The notes: generated by a model from the letters alone, not told the origin. 42,213 nucleotides of DNA from an uncultured Clostridia bacterium (GCA_948875265.1 CAQRYF010000007.1:1-42213); one strand, 5' to 3'; shown: positions 8,083-17,335, counted from the first letter of the stretch. A program made the numbers and translations.

Positions 8083-8304
8083 ATGGCTAAAAGTTTTGAA
8101 GAACAAATAGAAGAATTAGAACAAATAGTAAATCAATTAGAAAAAGGAGATTTAAATTTAGATGATTCAGTAGCTAAATTTGAAGAAGGAATAAAAATTT
8201 CTAAAGAATGTAATAAAATCTTAGAAAAAGCTGAAAAGAAAATAACAATACTAGTTAATCAAGACAATGAGTTAAAAGAGGAAAATTTTGAAACAGATGA
8301 ATAA
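8083..8304 (+). CDS. xseB: Exodeoxyribonuclease VII small subunit
   Basis: Small helical-hairpin subunit that binds the XseA coiled coil. The 73-residue protein has the family pattern: SFEEQIEELEQIVNQLEKGDLNLDDSV, then FEEGIKISKECNKILEKAEKKI. AGGAGGG start. The xseA-xseB order with 17 bp spacing is standard. Confidence 0.95.
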   Translation: MAKSFEEQIEELEQIVNQLEKGDLNLDDSVAKFEEGIKISKECNKILEKAEKKITILVNQDNELKEENFETDE

Positions 8305-8341
8305 CTCAAAAGAAAAATTAGAATAAAAAGGGGAGAATAAA

Positions 8342-8782
8342 ATGAACAATATTATTGGATTTGTACAAAACAAGTATATATATATACCATTTATATTATG
8401 GTTTAGTATACAATTATTTAAATTAATATATGACTTAGTAACAACAAAAAAATTCAATTTTAAAAGAATAATGGGTGCAGGAGGAATGCCAAGTTCTCAT
8501 TCTGCTGTTGTTGTAGGCCTTGCGACTTTGATAGGAAAATATGAAGGTGTAGATACTTCAATATTTGCATTGGCATTAATTGTTGCATTTGTTGTAATGT
8601 ATGATGCTTGTGGAGTAAGAAGAGCAGCAGGAAAACAAGCTGAGTTATTAAATAAATTAGTTGAAACACCAGGGTTAACAGGAGTACAAGTATCTGAAAG
8701 ATTGGTAGAAGTTTTAGGACATACTCCAGTCCAAGTTTTTGTTGGAGCTTTAATAGGTTTTATTGTAGGAATGATAGCATAA
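8342..8782 (+). CDS. Divergent PAP2 (DUF212) family membrane protein
   Basis: A 146-residue membrane protein related to acid phosphatase/vanadium haloperoxidase-type phosphatases. The signature block GAGGMPSSHSAVVVGLAT carries the conserved Ser-His pair. A second block with YDACGVRRAAGKQAELLN follows, and the protein ends with a membrane segment. About four membrane helices are expected. Substrate is unknown for this divergent group. AGGGGAG start, 37 bp after xseB. Confidence 0.88.
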   Translation: MNNIIGFVQNKYIYIPFILWFSIQLFKLIYDLVTTKKFNFKRIMGAGGMPSSHSAVVVGLATLIGKYEGVDTSIFALALIVAFVVMYDACGVRRAAGKQAELLNKLVETPGLTGVQVSERLVEVLGHTPVQVFVGALIGFIVGMIA

Positions 8783-8821
8783 TAGATATAATTAAATAAA
8801 AAAGTAAAGGTTGTGATATCC

Positions 8822-10483
8822 ATGACAGATATAGAAATTGCAAGAAATACAAAATTAAAAAATATAGTTGATATAGCCAAAGAAATAGGAATAGATGAGG
8901 AAAATCTTGAACAATATGGAAAATATAAAGCTAAAATATCAAATGAAGTTTATAAAGAATTAAAAGACAAAAAGAATGGAAAATTAATTTTAGTAACAGC
9001 AATTAGTCCAACACCTTTAGGTGAAGGAAAAACAACAATATCAATAGCTGTAGCTGATGGGCTAAGAAAAATAGGAAAAAAATCTATATTATTATTAAGA
9101 GAACCATCACTTGGACCAGTATTTGGAATTAAAGGAGGAGCAACTGGTGGAGGTAGAGTTCAAATAGCTCCTATGGAGGATATTAATTTACATTTTACAG
9201 GAGATATACACGCAATTACATCAGCAAATAATCTATTATCAGCTATGATAGATAACCATATCTATTTTGGAAATGAATTAGAATTTGATAGAGTTGTTTG
9301 GAAAAGATGTGTTGACCTAAATGATAGACAATTAAGAACAGTTGATACAGGATTATCAAAAGAAAGTAAAATAGTTCCAAGAGAAGATAAATTTGATATT
9401 ACAGTTGCTTCAGAGATAATGGCAATTCTATGTTTAGCAGAAAACTTAAAAGATTTAAAAGAAAAATTGGGAAATGTATTAGTTGGTTATAATAAACAAG
9501 GACAACCTATATACGCAAAACAATTAAATGCAGAAGGAGCAATGACAGTACTCTTAAAAGATGCAATAAAGCCTAATTTGGTACAAACATTAGAAAATAC
9601 TCCAGCAATTGTGCATGGTGGTCCTTTTGCAAATATTGCACATGGGTGTAATAGTATAATTGCAACAAAAATGGGATTAAAATTATCAGATTATGCAATT
9701 ACAGAGGCTGGATTTGGAGCAGATTTAGGTGCAGAAAAATTCTTAGATATAAAATGTAGAAAAGGAAATATCAAACCAGATGCAGTTGTTTTAGTTGCAA
9801 CAATAAAGGCAATTAAATATCATGGTGGAATTGAGAAAGAGAAAATATTAGAAGAAAATATCGAAGGGCTTGAAAGAGGGCTTGATAATATTTATAAACA
9901 TATAGATAATTTAAAAAATAAGTTTGGATTAAATGTAATAGTAGCTTTAAATAAATACACATCTGATACTCAAAGAGAAATAAACTTTCTAAAAGAAAAA
10001 TTAGAAAACAAGGGTATTGAATTAAGTCTAGTTGAAGGTTGGGCAAAAGGCGGAGAAGGTGCTATAGATATAGCTAAAAAGCTAGTAAATTTAACAGAAC
10101 AAAAAGAGGATTTTAAATATATTTATGATGAACAAGATTCTATAAAAGAAAAAATAGAAAAAGTAGCAGATAAAATATATGGTGCTAAACAAGTAGAATA
10201 TTCAGAAGAAGCGAATAAGGAAATAGAAAGAATAGAAAAATTAGGATATACAAATCTACCAATATGTATTGCGAAAACACAATATTCATTTTCAGATGAC
10301 CCTAAAAATTTAGAGTGTAGAGATGATTATAATATACATGTAAGAAATGTTGAATTAAAATCAGGAGCAGGTTTTATAGTGGTATTAGCAGGTAAAATTA
10401 TGACTATGCCAGGGCTTCCAAAAGTACCTGCAGCAGAGAATATTGATATAGATGAAAATGGAGAGATTGTTGGGATATTTTAA
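8822..10483 (+). CDS. fhs: Formate--tetrahydrofolate ligase
   Basis: Makes 10-formyl-THF from formate, THF and ATP. The one-carbon product feeds purine synthesis and, through Fmt (3343), initiator tRNA formylation; in acetogens it is a step of the methyl branch of the Wood-Ljungdahl pathway. The 553-residue length is normal. The nucleotide-binding loop TPLGEGKTT, the LREPSLGPVFGIKGGATGGG block and the C-terminal AGKIMTMPGLPKVPAA are typical. An in-frame GTG at 8813 is only two bases from AAAGG, while ATG at 8822 is eleven bases away. ATG is preferred but not certain. Confidence 0.95.
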   Translation: MTDIEIARNTKLKNIVDIAKEIGIDEENLEQYGKYKAKISNEVYKELKDKKNGKLILVTAISPTPLGEGKTTISIAVADGLRKIGKKSILLLREPSLGPVFGIKGGATGGGRVQIAPMEDINLHFTGDIHAITSANNLLSAMIDNHIYFGNELEFDRVVWKRCVDLNDRQLRTVDTGLSKESKIVPREDKFDITVASEIMAILCLAENLKDLKEKLGNVLVGYNKQGQPIYAKQLNAEGAMTVLLKDAIKPNLVQTLENTPAIVHGGPFANIAHGCNSIIATKMGLKLSDYAITEAGFGADLGAEKFLDIKCRKGNIKPDAVVLVATIKAIKYHGGIEKEKILEENIEGLERGLDNIYKHIDNLKNKFGLNVIVALNKYTSDTQREINFLKEKLENKGIELSLVEGWAKGGEGAIDIAKKLVNLTEQKEDFKYIYDEQDSIKEKIEKVADKIYGAKQVEYSEEANKEIERIEKLGYTNLPICIAKTQYSFSDDPKNLECRDDYNIHVRNVELKSGAGFIVVLAGKIMTMPGLPKVPAAENIDIDENGEIVGIF

Positions 10484-10658
10484 AAAGTAATTATTGTGTT
10501 TTAAAAGTAACATAAAAAGTATTGTTGAATTTTAACTAATAATGTAAAATGAAAATGTAAAATATATTAGAAGAAGGTATAAAAATGCTAAAGATAAGTC
10601 AACATATAAACTATGAATTTATAGTAAACAATACTTTTATGAAAGGTATAATATAAAG

Positions 10659-10705
10659 GTAAGACTAATAACGTAAAAAATACAGATTATTGGTTTTACT
10701 TTTTT
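10659..10705 (+). terminator. Terminator-like hairpin downstream of fhs
   Basis: GTAAGACTAATAA (10659-10671) pairs over 13 positions, with three G-T pairs, with TTATTGGTTTTAC (10687-10699), followed by six T. The interval 10484-10739 otherwise holds no gene. A TATAAT at 10647-10652 just upstream has no convincing -35, so a promoter there is doubtful. The stem may end the fhs transcript or attenuate the prepilin-like gene. Confidence 0.65.
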
Positions 10706-10739
10706 GCATTTTTATCCTTAAATAAGGAGGAAATTTAAA

Positions 10740-11831
10740 ATGAAAAAAACTAATCAAGGTATTACTTTAATTACACTAGTTATTACTATCATAGTATTAC
10801 TAATATTATCTGGTGTTACAATTGCAACATTGGCAGGGGAAAATGGGATATTAAGAAAAGTTAGTAGTGCAAAATTACAAACAGATGAAGGTGAAGAAAA
10901 AGAGGAAATAGCTATTGCGTATAATGGAGCAAGGACAGAAACAAAAGGAGAACTTGTAACGGCAGAAGGAATAAATCAACAATTTGAAATAAATGGAACA
11001 AAAGCAGTAGCAACACAAACTGGAGATAAGATAAAGGTTGATTTTGAAACTGGAAGAAGTTATATAATAGATTCTTATGGGAAAATAGAAAAATATGATG
11101 ATATATCCAAATATTTAGAAGTTGGTGATTATGTAAATTATCCAGATAAGAGCCAAAATAAAATATTATGCAAAGTATTATATAATGACGAAAATTATGG
11201 TGTACAATTAGTTGCAGTAAATCCAGTTGATACAGTAACATTAGGCTATAATGATGAAACTATACCATCTAGTATGGAAAGTGAAGATAATTCTGAAAAA
11301 GCAAAATATTCTTATAATAATGCAATAAAAACACTAAATAATAAAGCAGAAATTTATCGAAATCCGAAATATACTGAAGAAGGCAAAGCTAGGTGCATAG
11401 GAAGCATACCTGATAATCCAATGTATGAAAGTAAAGATTTTATACAGAGTTATGCATATCTTACAACATGTGGTGTGAATGGTGTGTTAAAAGATTCAGA
11501 TGATAATTATGATAAAGACTGGAAACAGTTAAAGATTATTGAGTCAAGAGGTATTATGGATATTAGTAAGTCAAGTGAATATTGGGTTTGCTCTAGATAT
11601 GCAGCTTTAGGGAGTGGAGCAAGTGGATTTGTTATACGAAATGTAAGTTCAAAAGGTATACTAAAGACCACAAAAGAATTGTGTTCTGCAACAACGTATG
11701 ATAAAAATGTACTTGGTAAAAGTGAAAGTTGTGGTTTTCGCCCTGTTTTTAGCCTAAAATCTAATGTTAAAATAGATAGTAGTAATGGGAAAGATGGAAC
11801 AAATGAAATTAAAGCATATGACTTAAGATAA
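10740..11831 (+). CDS. Prepilin-type surface protein with class III signal and C-terminal FRPVFSLK-type domain
   Basis: A 363-residue protein. Its N-terminus is a type IV prepilin signal: short basic leader MKKTNQ, cleavage glycine, then the hydrophobic helix ITLITLVITIIVLLILSGVTI. Glu at position +5, usual in pilins, is replaced by Leu or Thr, as is common in this clostridial group. The long C-terminal part is acidic and extracellular by inference, ending SCGFRPVFSLKSNV, a block seen in many clostridial surface proteins. The AAGGAGGAAA start is clear. It stands alone between two terminators with no pilus assembly genes nearby, so a role in a pilus or pseudopilus cannot be claimed from context. 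Confidence 0.8.
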   Translation: MKKTNQGITLITLVITIIVLLILSGVTIATLAGENGILRKVSSAKLQTDEGEEKEEIAIAYNGARTETKGELVTAEGINQQFEINGTKAVATQTGDKIKVDFETGRSYIIDSYGKIEKYDDISKYLEVGDYVNYPDKSQNKILCKVLYNDENYGVQLVAVNPVDTVTLGYNDETIPSSMESEDNSEKAKYSYNNAIKTLNNKAEIYRNPKYTEEGKARCIGSIPDNPMYESKDFIQSYAYLTTCGVNGVLKDSDDNYDKDWKQLKIIESRGIMDISKSSEYWVCSRYAALGSGASGFVIRNVSSKGILKTTKELCSATTYDKNVLGKSESCGFRPVFSLKSNVKIDSSNGKDGTNEIKAYDLR

Positions 11832-11862
11832 AAAATAAATATTTTAATAAAAACTAAAGCAC

Positions 11863-11905
11863 AAATATTCTCCCAGTAAATTTTATGTTTGCTGGGAGAA
11901 TATTT
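11863..11905 (+). terminator. Strong hairpin after the prepilin-like gene
   Basis: AAATATTCTCCCAG (11863-11876) and CTGGGAGAATATTT (11892-11905) form a perfect 14-bp stem. The T-run is poor (TATTTATG), but the A-rich left flank and position suggest a terminator. Confidence 0.7.
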
Positions 11906-11928
11906 ATGTAAAAATGCATACCAAACTC

Positions 11929-11957
11929 TTGTTTTTATTTCCGAAGTATAGTATAAT
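11929..11957 (+). promoter_or_regulatory. Sigma-A type promoter of uvrA
   Basis: TTGTTT at 11929-11934, a 17-bp spacer and a perfect TATAAT at 11952-11957. Transcription would start near 11964. No LexA/SOS box of the Firmicute type was seen around it. Confidence 0.65.
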
Positions 11958-11965
11958 ATGAATGA

Positions 11966-12000
11966 AAGTTGTCAAATAAACCCGGAACTGCTGACAACTT
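11966..12000 (+). promoter_or_regulatory. uvrA leader hairpin next to the ribosome binding site
   Basis: AAGTTGTCA (11966-11974) and TGACAACTT (11992-12000) form a perfect 9-bp stem around a 17-nt loop containing ACCCGGAAC. It starts within a few bases of the predicted transcript start and ends directly before AAGGGGG. It lacks a T-run, so it is a leader structure and not a terminator; it may affect translation or mRNA stability. Confidence 0.5.
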
Positions 12001-12011
12001 AAGGGGGAATT

Positions 12012-14843
12012 ATGAACGATAAAATAATTATTAAAGGTGCAAAAGAACATAATTTGAAGAATATAGATTTAGAAATACCAAGGGATAAATTGGTGGTTGT
12101 TACAGGGCTTTCAGGTTCTGGAAAGTCTTCTTTAGCTTTTGATACTTTATATGCTGAGGGACAAAGAAGATATGTGGAAAGTTTGTCTTCATATGCAAGG
12201 CAATTTTTAGGGTTAATGGAAAAGCCTGATGTAGAAAGAATAGATGGTTTGTCTCCTGCAATTTCAATTGATCAAAAAACAACTTCTAAAAATCCTCGTT
12301 CAACTGTTGGAACAGTAACTGAAATATATGATTATATTCGTCTATTATATGCAAGAATTGGAACTCCATATTGTCCAAATTGTCACAAAAAGATAGAAAA
12401 ACAAAGTATTGACCAAATAATAGATAATATTATGAAACTTCCTGAAGGGACAAAGATACAAGTGTTAGCTCCAGTTGTAAGAGGGCGTAAAGGAGAATAT
12501 ACAAAGCAATTAGATGGGTATCAAAAAGAGGGATTTGTAAGAGTTAGAATTGATGGCGAAATATATGAACTTGGTGAAGATGATATAAAGATTGATAGAA
12601 AGAAAAAGCATGAAATAGAATTAATAGTAGATAGATTAGTAATAAAAGAGGATATAATAAGTAGATTAACTGAATCAGTAGAAATGGCATTAAAACATGC
12701 AGATAATATGGTATTGATAGATATAATAGGACAAAAACCAGTATTATATAGTTGTAATTATGCTTGTCCAGATTGTGGTTTTAGTTTTCCAGAGTTAACA
12801 CCACGAATGTTTTCTTTTAATAATCCATTTGGAGCATGTCCAGAATGTACAGGTATTGGATATTTGATGAAAATGGATGAAGATCTAATTATACCTGATA
12901 AAAATAAGACTTTATATGATGGAGTAAAAGCTTTTGGGTCTAGTACGATGAAAAAAGGCGATACTATGGCTAAGATGTATTTTGAAAGCATAGGTAAATA
13001 TTATGGAATTGAAATTAAAAACAAAAAGATAAAGGATTTACCAAGATGGTTTTTAGAAAAGATATTATATGGAACAGGTGATGAAGAGATTGATTTTGAA
13101 TATTCATCATATGCAGGAACAAGAAAGTTTACAGCTCCATTTGAAGGTGTAATACCTACATTAGATAGACGTCATAGAGAAACAAAATCTCAAGGTATGA
13201 GAACTTTTTATGAGATGTATATGACTAATTCTAATTGTCATATATGTAATGGAGCAAGGTTAAAACCAGAAATCCTATCAATAAAAATTGGAGACAAAAA
13301 TATTAATCAACTAACTGAGATGTCAATTAAAGAAATAAAAAAATATTTAAATAATATAGAACTAAACAAAACACAAAAAATGATTTCAGAATTAATATTA
13401 AAAGAAATTGATCAAAGATTACAATTTTTAATAGATGTAGGGTTAGAATATTTAACATTATCAAGGAGTAGTGGAACATTATCAGGAGGAGAGGCACAAA
13501 GAATTCGTTTAGCAACTCAAATTGGTTCTGGATTAACAGGTGTATTATATATTTTAGATGAACCAAGTATAGGACTTCATCAAAGAGATAATGATAAATT
13601 ATTAACAACACTAAAAAAATTAAGAGATTTAGGAAATACTCTTTTAGTAGTAGAACATGATGAGGATACCATGTATGCAGCAGACCAAATTATTGATATT
13701 GGGCCAGGGGCTGGTGTACATGGAGGACAAGTTATGGCTCAAGGGACTGCAGAAGAAATAAAAGAAGTAAAGAATTCAGTTACAGGACAATATTTAAGTG
13801 GAAGAAAAAAGATACCAGTGCCTAAAAAGAGAAGAAAACACACCAAGTCTAAAGCAATAGAAATTCAGAATGCCACTGAAAATAACTTAAAAGATATTAG
13901 TGTTAAATTTCCTCTTGGAGTATTTAATTGTGTTACAGGAGTATCAGGTTCTGGAAAATCGACTTTAGTAAATGAAGTATTATATAAAACGATTGCAAAA
14001 GAATTAAATGGAGCTAATGAAAAACCAGGAAAATGCAAAGCTGTGAAAGGATTACAAAATATTGATAAGATAATAAATATAGACCAATCACCTATTGGAA
14101 GAACACCACGTTCAAATCCAGCTACATATACGGGGGTATTTGATTTGATTAGAGATATTTTTGCAGCAACAGAAGAAGCAAAAATGCGTGGATATCAAAA
14201 AGGAAGATTTAGTTTTAATGTAGCAGGGGGAAGGTGTGAAAGTTGTAATGGTGATGGAGTTCATAAAATAGAAATGCATTTTTTACCAGATATCTATGTA
14301 CCATGTGAGGTATGTAAAGGAAAACGTTATAATAGAGAAACTTTAGAAGTAAAATATAAAGGAAAAAGCATTGCAGATGTACTAGATATGACAGTAGAAG
14401 AAGCTTTAAAATTCTTTGAGAAAATACCGAAAATAAAACAAAAAATACAAACTTTATCTGATGTAGGTCTTGGATATATAAAACTAGGACAACCTTCTAC
14501 AACATTATCAGGGGGAGAAGCACAAAGAGTTAAACTTGCAACTGAGTTATCTAAAAGAGCAACTGGAAAAACATTATATATTTTAGATGAGCCAACAACA
14601 GGTCTTCATATTGCAGATGTTCATAGATTAGTAGAAATATTACAAAGATTAGTAGATACAGGAAATACTATTATAGTTATAGAACATAATTTAGATTTAA
14701 TAAAAACTTGTGACCATATAATTGATTTAGGACCAGAAGGAGGAGATTTTGGAGGAGAAGTTGTAGCTATTGGAACTCCAGAGCAAATTTGTAATAATGA
14801 AAGAAGTTATACAGGTAAGTTTTTGAAAAAATATTTAGAATAA
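12012..14843 (+). CDS. uvrA: Excinuclease ABC subunit A
   Basis: DNA damage sensor of nucleotide excision repair, an ABC ATPase dimer that loads UvrB. The 943-residue protein has both ABC modules: Walker A GLSGSGKSS (about 31-39) and GVSGSGKST, two ABC signatures LSGGEAQR, and two Walker B ILDEP motifs. Zinc-finger cysteine pairs are also present (CPNCHKK; CPDCGF and CPEC; CESCNGDGVHK and CEVCKG). Length is full. Its only CGG trinucleotide (14131) is out of frame. uvrB is not in the window. Confidence 0.98.
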   Translation: MNDKIIIKGAKEHNLKNIDLEIPRDKLVVVTGLSGSGKSSLAFDTLYAEGQRRYVESLSSYARQFLGLMEKPDVERIDGLSPAISIDQKTTSKNPRSTVGTVTEIYDYIRLLYARIGTPYCPNCHKKIEKQSIDQIIDNIMKLPEGTKIQVLAPVVRGRKGEYTKQLDGYQKEGFVRVRIDGEIYELGEDDIKIDRKKKHEIELIVDRLVIKEDIISRLTESVEMALKHADNMVLIDIIGQKPVLYSCNYACPDCGFSFPELTPRMFSFNNPFGACPECTGIGYLMKMDEDLIIPDKNKTLYDGVKAFGSSTMKKGDTMAKMYFESIGKYYGIEIKNKKIKDLPRWFLEKILYGTGDEEIDFEYSSYAGTRKFTAPFEGVIPTLDRRHRETKSQGMRTFYEMYMTNSNCHICNGARLKPEILSIKIGDKNINQLTEMSIKEIKKYLNNIELNKTQKMISELILKEIDQRLQFLIDVGLEYLTLSRSSGTLSGGEAQRIRLATQIGSGLTGVLYILDEPSIGLHQRDNDKLLTTLKKLRDLGNTLLVVEHDEDTMYAADQIIDIGPGAGVHGGQVMAQGTAEEIKEVKNSVTGQYLSGRKKIPVPKKRRKHTKSKAIEIQNATENNLKDISVKFPLGVFNCVTGVSGSGKSTLVNEVLYKTIAKELNGANEKPGKCKAVKGLQNIDKIINIDQSPIGRTPRSNPATYTGVFDLIRDIFAATEEAKMRGYQKGRFSFNVAGGRCESCNGDGVHKIEMHFLPDIYVPCEVCKGKRYNRETLEVKYKGKSIADVLDMTVEEALKFFEKIPKIKQKIQTLSDVGLGYIKLGQPSTTLSGGEAQRVKLATELSKRATGKTLYILDEPTTGLHIADVHRLVEILQRLVDTGNTIIVIEHNLDLIKTCDHIIDLGPEGGDFGGEVVAIGTPEQICNNERSYTGKFLKKYLE

Positions 14844-14871
14844 AATTACTAATAAAAATAGGGAGTAATAT

Positions 14872-15309
14872 ATGGAAGAAGAAAAAGTAGATATAGAAAC
14901 AAGAACTATAGAAGAACTATTATTACAACTTAGAAAAGAAAAAGATTGGACATATATACATATAGTAGATGAATTGTATAAATTAGGAATAACTATAGAA
15001 GAAAAGACAGTAAAAAAATGGGAACTTGGATTAGAATATCCAAATATAGAAATTATATATAAATTGTCAGAATTGTATATGATTCCAAGCGAAAGATTTA
15101 TAACCGCAAAAACAAATAGTTATGAAAAGGGAATGGCTTCTATACATATGGTATTTATAAAATGGTTTTGCTATATAACAGGTGTCTCACTAAAAATAGG
15201 ATATATTGGATTATATGTTATAATAGCAATAGCTTTAATATGGTCATTGTACTTTTTTATAGATAAAGTAGATACATTTATGGAAGTAAGAGCTAGAATG
15301 AATAGATAA
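14872..15309 (+). CDS. Membrane-anchored helix-turn-helix protein
   Basis: A 145-residue protein. Residues about 12-70 resemble an XRE-type HTH domain (IEELLLQLRKEKDWTYIHIVDEL, VKKWELGLEYPNIEIIYKLSELY). A hydrophobic segment at about 113-133 (IGLYVIIAIALIWSLYFFI) would anchor it in the membrane. No known regulon. It starts 28 bp after uvrA and probably shares its transcript. Alternative: the HTH may serve protein contacts instead of DNA binding, as in RodZ-like proteins, but no RodZ C-terminal domain is present. Confidence 0.7.
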   Translation: MEEEKVDIETRTIEELLLQLRKEKDWTYIHIVDELYKLGITIEEKTVKKWELGLEYPNIEIIYKLSELYMIPSERFITAKTNSYEKGMASIHMVFIKWFCYITGVSLKIGYIGLYVIIAIALIWSLYFFIDKVDTFMEVRARMNR

Positions 15310-15315
15310 CGGAAA

Positions 15316-15344
15316 GGGCATGATTATGTTGAATAATCATGCCT
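15316..15344. terminator. Hairpin between convergent genes
   Basis: GGGCATGATTAT (15316-15327) pairs with ATAATCATGCCT (15333-15344). The following sequence has few T, so termination would be weak; it lies exactly between two converging genes. Confidence 0.5.
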
Positions 15345-15353
15345 GTTAAATTA

Positions 15354-15905
15354 TCATTCTCCAGAAGGCGCAGCTAGCAATCCTAAATTGTCCAATACCT
15401 TTACAAAATTTTCACATTCTTCTTTAGAGTTAAAGTTATCAAGTACAGCATTTAATAACTTTAATCTTTCAGAGTTAGTAATATAGCCAATTTCTTGAAT
15501 AAGGTCAGAAGTTGAATACTTGCCTAAAGATTTAGTAATAATTAAAGCATTATAAAGACTTACATATGATTCAGTGTTGGTAAAACAATTAATTTTGTCT
15601 ACTAAACTTTCAAAGATAAAGTCAGTAAATAGAATATTAAATATTGAGTGTTTTTTTGGTCCATCACATTCTTCGTCGAGTATAAAAGAAAGTTCCAAAA
15701 AATCAGGTAATAGTTTAAAACTAAAATTGCTTGCTTTATGTAGATTTTTTAAATATAAAAAGAGATTTGGTCTAAAGGAGTTACCTTTGTAAAACTTTTT
15801 GACTGTATCCATAAAATAAATAAAGTCATCAACACTAACATCTTCATATAAAATCTTACAAACTATACTTTCTGCAATATCATTGAGTTTTTCCTTCCGT
15901 TCCAT
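15354..15905 (-). CDS. Hypothetical protein, 183 aa, with an in-frame CGG as its third codon
   Basis: I do not recognise this protein. It is acidic and leucine/phenylalanine-rich, with no signal peptide or membrane helix. GGAGG lies eight bases before ATG, so the start is firm. The third codon is CGG (15899-15897), and the frame continues normally (MERKEKLNDIAES) to the end. A +1 shift here would give only about 13 residues before a stop. So this gene needs CGG read as an ordinary triplet, unlike priA, recJ, relA and cwlJ. It is divergent from gpr. The 173 bp between them holds no feature I can name beyond the start sites. Confidence 0.7.
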   Translation of the reverse strand: MERKEKLNDIAESIVCKILYEDVSVDDFIYFMDTVKKFYKGNSFRPNLFLYLKNLHKASNFSFKLLPDFLELSFILDEECDGPKKHSIFNILFTDFIFESLVDKINCFTNTESYVSLYNALIITKSLGKYSTSDLIQEIGYITNSERLKLLNAVLDNFNSKEECENFVKVLDNLGLLAAPSGE

Positions 15906-16087
15906 AGTAATATCCTCCTTATGATTTTTTATTAAATTGTTATATGGAAATTATTTTAGCTATCTGAACAAAATGATAGCAAAATATAAAGAATATAATC
16001 TATATTAACATAAAATAATAAAAAATGCAAATTGTATAAAAAAATAAAAATAAACAAATACTATTAATAAAAAAGGAGTTGATTTTT

Positions 16088-17023
16088 TTGTATAATTTTA
16101 GAACAGACTTAGCATCAGAAAGAAGAGATATTTATCAAAAGGCAAATAAATTAGAAAATGAAATTGATGGAATAGAAAGTGAAAAAGAGGAAATAGATGA
16201 AAATATAAAAGTTGAAAGAGTAAAAATAACAAATGAAAATGGAGAAAAAGCAATTGGAAAGCCAGTTGGAAACTATATAACAATAGATATTAAAAAACTA
16301 AAAATTGCACAAGAAGAGGAGATAGAAAAAGCAGCACAAACATTATCAAATGAATTAAGAAATATAATTGATACTCATATTGATAAACAAGGAGAAATCT
16401 TAGTTGTTGGCTTAGGAAATATATATGTAACACCTGATAGTTTAGGACCAAAAGTTATAAATGATATAGAAGTTACAAGACATGTTATAAAATATTTACC
16501 TCAATATGTAGAAGAAGGAACAAGAATGGTAAGTGCAATATCTCCAGGAGTATTAGGAACAACAGGCATAGAAACTGTAGAAATTTTAAAAGGAATTGTT
16601 GACAACATTAAACCTAAATTAGTAATAGTAATAGATGCTTTAGCTTCAAGAAGTATAGAAAGAATAAGTAGTACAGTTCAAATTTCGGATACAGGAATTG
16701 TACCTGGAGCAGGAGTAGGAAATACAAGAAGTGAAATAAGTGAAAATTCATTAGGAATACCAGTAGTTGCAATAGGAATTCCTACAGTTGTAGAAACAGC
16801 AGTTTTAGTGAATGACTCTTTAGATTTATTTATTCAAAAATTGCAAGATGAAGCTAAATCAAATGATTATTTAAATAAATTAAAAGAAGAAGATAATTAT
16901 GAAGAAATAAAACAAGCTTTATTACCTCAAGATTATAATTTAATTGTTACTCCAAAAGAAATAGATGATTTAATTGAAAATATGACTGAAATTGTAGCTC
17001 AGGGAATAAATAATAGTGTTTAA
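16088..17023 (+). CDS. gpr: GPR germination protease
   Basis: Spore protease that degrades small acid-soluble proteins during germination; made as a zymogen in the forespore. The protein starts with the NFRTDLASERRD pro-region typical of GPR. It carries the conserved core VVGLGNIYVTPDSLGPKV, PGVLGTTGIETVEI and VIDALASRSIERISSTVQISDTGIVPGAGVGN. About 311 residues, a little shorter than in Bacillus. The GGAG at 16075-16078 abuts a TTG at 16079 and is nine bases from the TTG at 16088, so 16088 is chosen as start. It shows that the organism makes spores. Confidence 0.92.
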   Translation: MYNFRTDLASERRDIYQKANKLENEIDGIESEKEEIDENIKVERVKITNENGEKAIGKPVGNYITIDIKKLKIAQEEEIEKAAQTLSNELRNIIDTHIDKQGEILVVGLGNIYVTPDSLGPKVINDIEVTRHVIKYLPQYVEEGTRMVSAISPGVLGTTGIETVEILKGIVDNIKPKLVIVIDALASRSIERISSTVQISDTGIVPGAGVGNTRSEISENSLGIPVVAIGIPTVVETAVLVNDSLDLFIQKLQDEAKSNDYLNKLKEEDNYEEIKQALLPQDYNLIVTPKEIDDLIENMTEIVAQGINNSV

Positions 17024-17061
17024 AATTGACATAATGTAAAGAGATGTGTTACAATAATTAA

Positions 17062-17203
17062 GCACATTGATTGTAGTGCATAAAAAAATTAATATTAATG
17101 TTTGAGAGTAATTGTTAGCATGTAAATTACCCGACTCTTGGACATTGAATGGCAAATATTAATTTTCCTCACAATACTCATTATGAATATTGTGAGGTTT
17201 TTA
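17062..17203 (+). ncRNA. Candidate structured small RNA, copy 1
   Basis: TTGACA (17026-17031), an 18-bp spacer and TACAAT (17050-17055) form a promoter right after gpr; no ORF follows. The predicted RNA has four parts: a 5' hairpin GCAC/GTGC, a long outer stem AATTAATATT with AATATTAATT, an inner stem GTTTGAGAG with CTCTTGGAC, and a terminator CCTCACAATA/TATTGTGAGG (17167-17197) with T-run. The same plan recurs at 17850-17987. I cannot assign it to a known RNA family. Length about 140 nt. Confidence 0.6.
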
Positions 17204-17223
17204 TATGATTTACATAAAAAACA

Positions 17224-17252
17224 TTTACTAATTATAAAACATATGCTATAAT
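17224..17252 (+). promoter_or_regulatory. Extended -10 promoter of the 17336 gene
   Basis: TTTACT at 17224-17229, a 17-bp spacer and TATAAT at 17247-17252, with a TG one base upstream of the -10 (TGCTATAAT). Transcription would start near 17259, leaving a 77-nt leader. Confidence 0.6.
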
Positions 17253-17295
17253 ATAAAATATATTTTTTAGAAACCCTTTGAAAAATAAAAAATTT

Positions 17296-17329
17296 TCGGA
17301 GGGAATACCTCCGACATAGTTGAGGAGGT
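17296..17329 (+). promoter_or_regulatory. Leader hairpin able to compete for the ribosome binding site
   Basis: TCGGAGG (17296-17302) and CCTCCGA (17308-17314) form a perfect 7-bp stem with a 5-nt loop. The real ribosome binding site GAGGAGGT (17322-17329) can pair with the same ACCTCC (17307-17312). The two pairings exclude each other, so the stem could expose or hide the start of the 17336 gene. Confidence 0.5.
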
Positions 17330-17335
17330 ACAAAA

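Noticed and set aside
10647..10652. Promoter upstream of the prepilin-like gene
   Set aside because: A TATAAT is present, but no -35 fits and transcription would run straight into a terminator-like stem.
15906..16087. Sigma-G promoter for gpr
   Set aside because: GAATA and CATAAAATA are present but neither the -10 match nor the spacing fits the known consensus well enough.
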